DNA from: CAYMPW01 sp964392725
GTDB lineage: Archaea; Thermoplasmatota; Thermoplasmata; Methanomassiliicoccales; Methanomethylophilaceae
NCBI GenBank assembly: GCA_964392725.1
Contig: CAYMPW010000028.1
Location: 1-14,158 of the forward strand
Reading direction: 5' to 3'
Length of the DNA stretch: 14,158 nt
Part shown: positions 13,765-14,158 of the stretch, piece after piece
Layout of the letters: the number at the start of each line of letters is the position of its first letter
How positions within the stretch are numbered: position 1 is the stretch's first letter
Program-made: the position numbers and the translations under genes
The notes under the pieces: generated by a model
The model's input: only the letters and a program-made list of their open reading frames with translations
What the model was told of the DNA's origin: nothing
The model's database searches: none

Positions 13765-14015
13765 TTTATTTCCTCCAACCAAAAATGATAGCTTTTGAAG
13801 TGATGTTTTCACATCAGGGGATACATCCAACAAACATCCAACCAAGACGAGTGTTGAACGACCTTGAAGGCCAAAATCTCCCGAAAATTTCAGGTGAATC
13901 GTGACTTTCGAATTTCGAAATTTTACCAAATTATCTATTGCGAGTTTTTCTCCAAAATAGAAAAAATTTGGCAAACTCCCCAGTTTTGCTCCAAATCTAT
14001 TTCAAATTTAGGCTT
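13765..14015 (-). promoter_or_regulatory. Long structured 5' leader of mttB
   Basis: About 250 nt with no gene lie between the predicted transcription start and the mttB ATG. Contents, in transcript order: two copies of a 14-base motif (13982-13995 and 13943-13956, 13 of 14 identical); a hairpin in which CCAAATT and TCTATT pair with AATAGA and AATTTGG (13971-13926, 13 bp with small bulges); a 15-base palindrome, TTTCGAA/TTCGAAA with one central base (13920-13906); repeated TTGGATGT units near 13825-13845; and TGATGT-GAAA-ACATCA (13816-13801), a 6-bp stem with a tetraloop. The ribosome binding site GGAGG (13776-13772) follows. No cobalamin-riboswitch box was recognised. Confidence 0.55.
13943..13995 (-). 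repeat. Direct repeat of a 14-base motif in the mttB leader
   Basis: Minus-strand TTTGGAGCAAAACT (13995-13982) and TTTGGAGAAAAACT (13956-13943) differ at one base and lie 39 bp apart. The second copy overlaps the loop and stem of the leader hairpin. Confidence 0.6.
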
Positions 14016-14036
14016 AAAATACCATAATGAATCAAG

Positions 14037-14044
14037 TATATAAA
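14037..14044 (-). promoter_or_regulatory. TATA box of mttBC
   Basis: Minus-strand TTTATATA, preceded by TTATC, is the clearest TATA box upstream of mttB. It predicts a start near 14015 and so a leader of about 250 nt. The core also reads as TATATAAA on the plus strand, but no plus-strand gene follows. Confidence 0.55.
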
Positions 14045-14048
14045 GATA

Positions 14049-14122
14049 ATGAGAACTCAACGAAAAAAATGATGTGTGAACATAAATAATGATGTAATCA
14101 ACAATATTTATGAGACCTCAAC
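14049..14122 (-). repeat. Two copies of a TGAGNNCTCA palindrome upstream of the mttB TATA box
   Basis: Plus-strand ATGAGAACTCAAC (14049-14061) and ATGAGACCTCAAC (14110-14122) match at 12 of 13 bases, 61 bp apart (close to six helical turns). Each contains a TGAG-NN-CTCA palindrome. The nearer copy lies directly upstream of the TATA box. Bases 14123-14158 hold only A/T-rich sequence with no further feature. Confidence 0.55.
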
Positions 14123-14158
14123 ATTAAATACAACTTAAGTATTGAGTGAAATAAAGGG

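Noticed and set aside
13765..13974. 70-codon N-terminal extension of mttB
   Set aside because: The frame is open to 13974, but the ATG at 13764 has a good GGAGG and gives the usual MttB N-terminus. The extension lies in the A/T-rich, hairpin-containing leader.
13765..14015. Cobalamin riboswitch upstream of the corrinoid-dependent mttBC genes
   Set aside because: The characteristic B12 box and the multi-stem core could not be found. The visible hairpins are simple and A/T-rich.
14049..14122. CRISPR-like repeats
   Set aside because: There are only two 13-base copies, with no further unit and no regular spacer series. A regulator binding site fits better.

Overview
The window comes from a methylotrophic, pyrrolysine-using methanogenic archaeon, most likely of the order Methanomassiliicoccales (possibly family Methanomethylophilaceae). 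Four observations support this. It carries mttB, a trimethylamine methyltransferase gene interrupted by one in-frame amber codon, next to its corrinoid partner mttC. It carries archaeal-type housekeeping genes: aCPSF1/FttA ribonuclease, HMG-CoA reductase, short archaeal PheT, TrmY and SRP54. Many genes appear leaderless, with an archaeal TATA box about 25 bp upstream of the start codon. None of the 15 genes seen ends in TAG (10 TAA, 5 TGA), as expected where UAG encodes pyrrolysine.

Layout. 1-2330: the 3' end of the aCPSF1/FttA gene (+) converges on a rubrerythrin gene (-), each with its own hairpin; then come a TPR protein and a small membrane protein (+). 2330-2656: a gene-free stretch holding a candidate structured small RNA with its own TATA box and U-rich 3' end. 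2657-6000: HMG-CoA reductase, pheT and a one-cysteine peroxiredoxin (+). 6001-9102: an operon read leftward, srp54 - trmY - small zinc-ribbon membrane protein - phosphopantetheine adenylyltransferase/NTPase fusion. 9103-9380: srp54 promoter, a second candidate structured RNA (or srp54 leader element) on the minus strand, and tandem terminators. 9381-10664: a coiled-coil protein with four EF-hand-like DxDGDG repeats. 10881-11438: a MarR-family regulator with a near-perfect operator in its own promoter. 11598-13764: mttC and mttB. 13765-14158: the promoter and roughly 250-nt structured leader of mttB.

How the genes work together. MttB (with pyrrolysine) demethylates trimethylamine and passes the methyl group to the cobamide of MttC, feeding methanogenesis. 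The MarR regulator directly downstream may regulate this unit, itself, or both; only self-regulation has direct sequence support. The srp54 operon joins protein targeting, tRNA modification and CoA synthesis. HMG-CoA reductase supplies mevalonate for archaeal lipids. Rubrerythrin and peroxiredoxin are oxidative-stress enzymes of an anaerobe.

The least explained parts are the two candidate small RNAs, the repeats and hairpins upstream of mttB, and a set of mutually exclusive stem-loops just after mttC.
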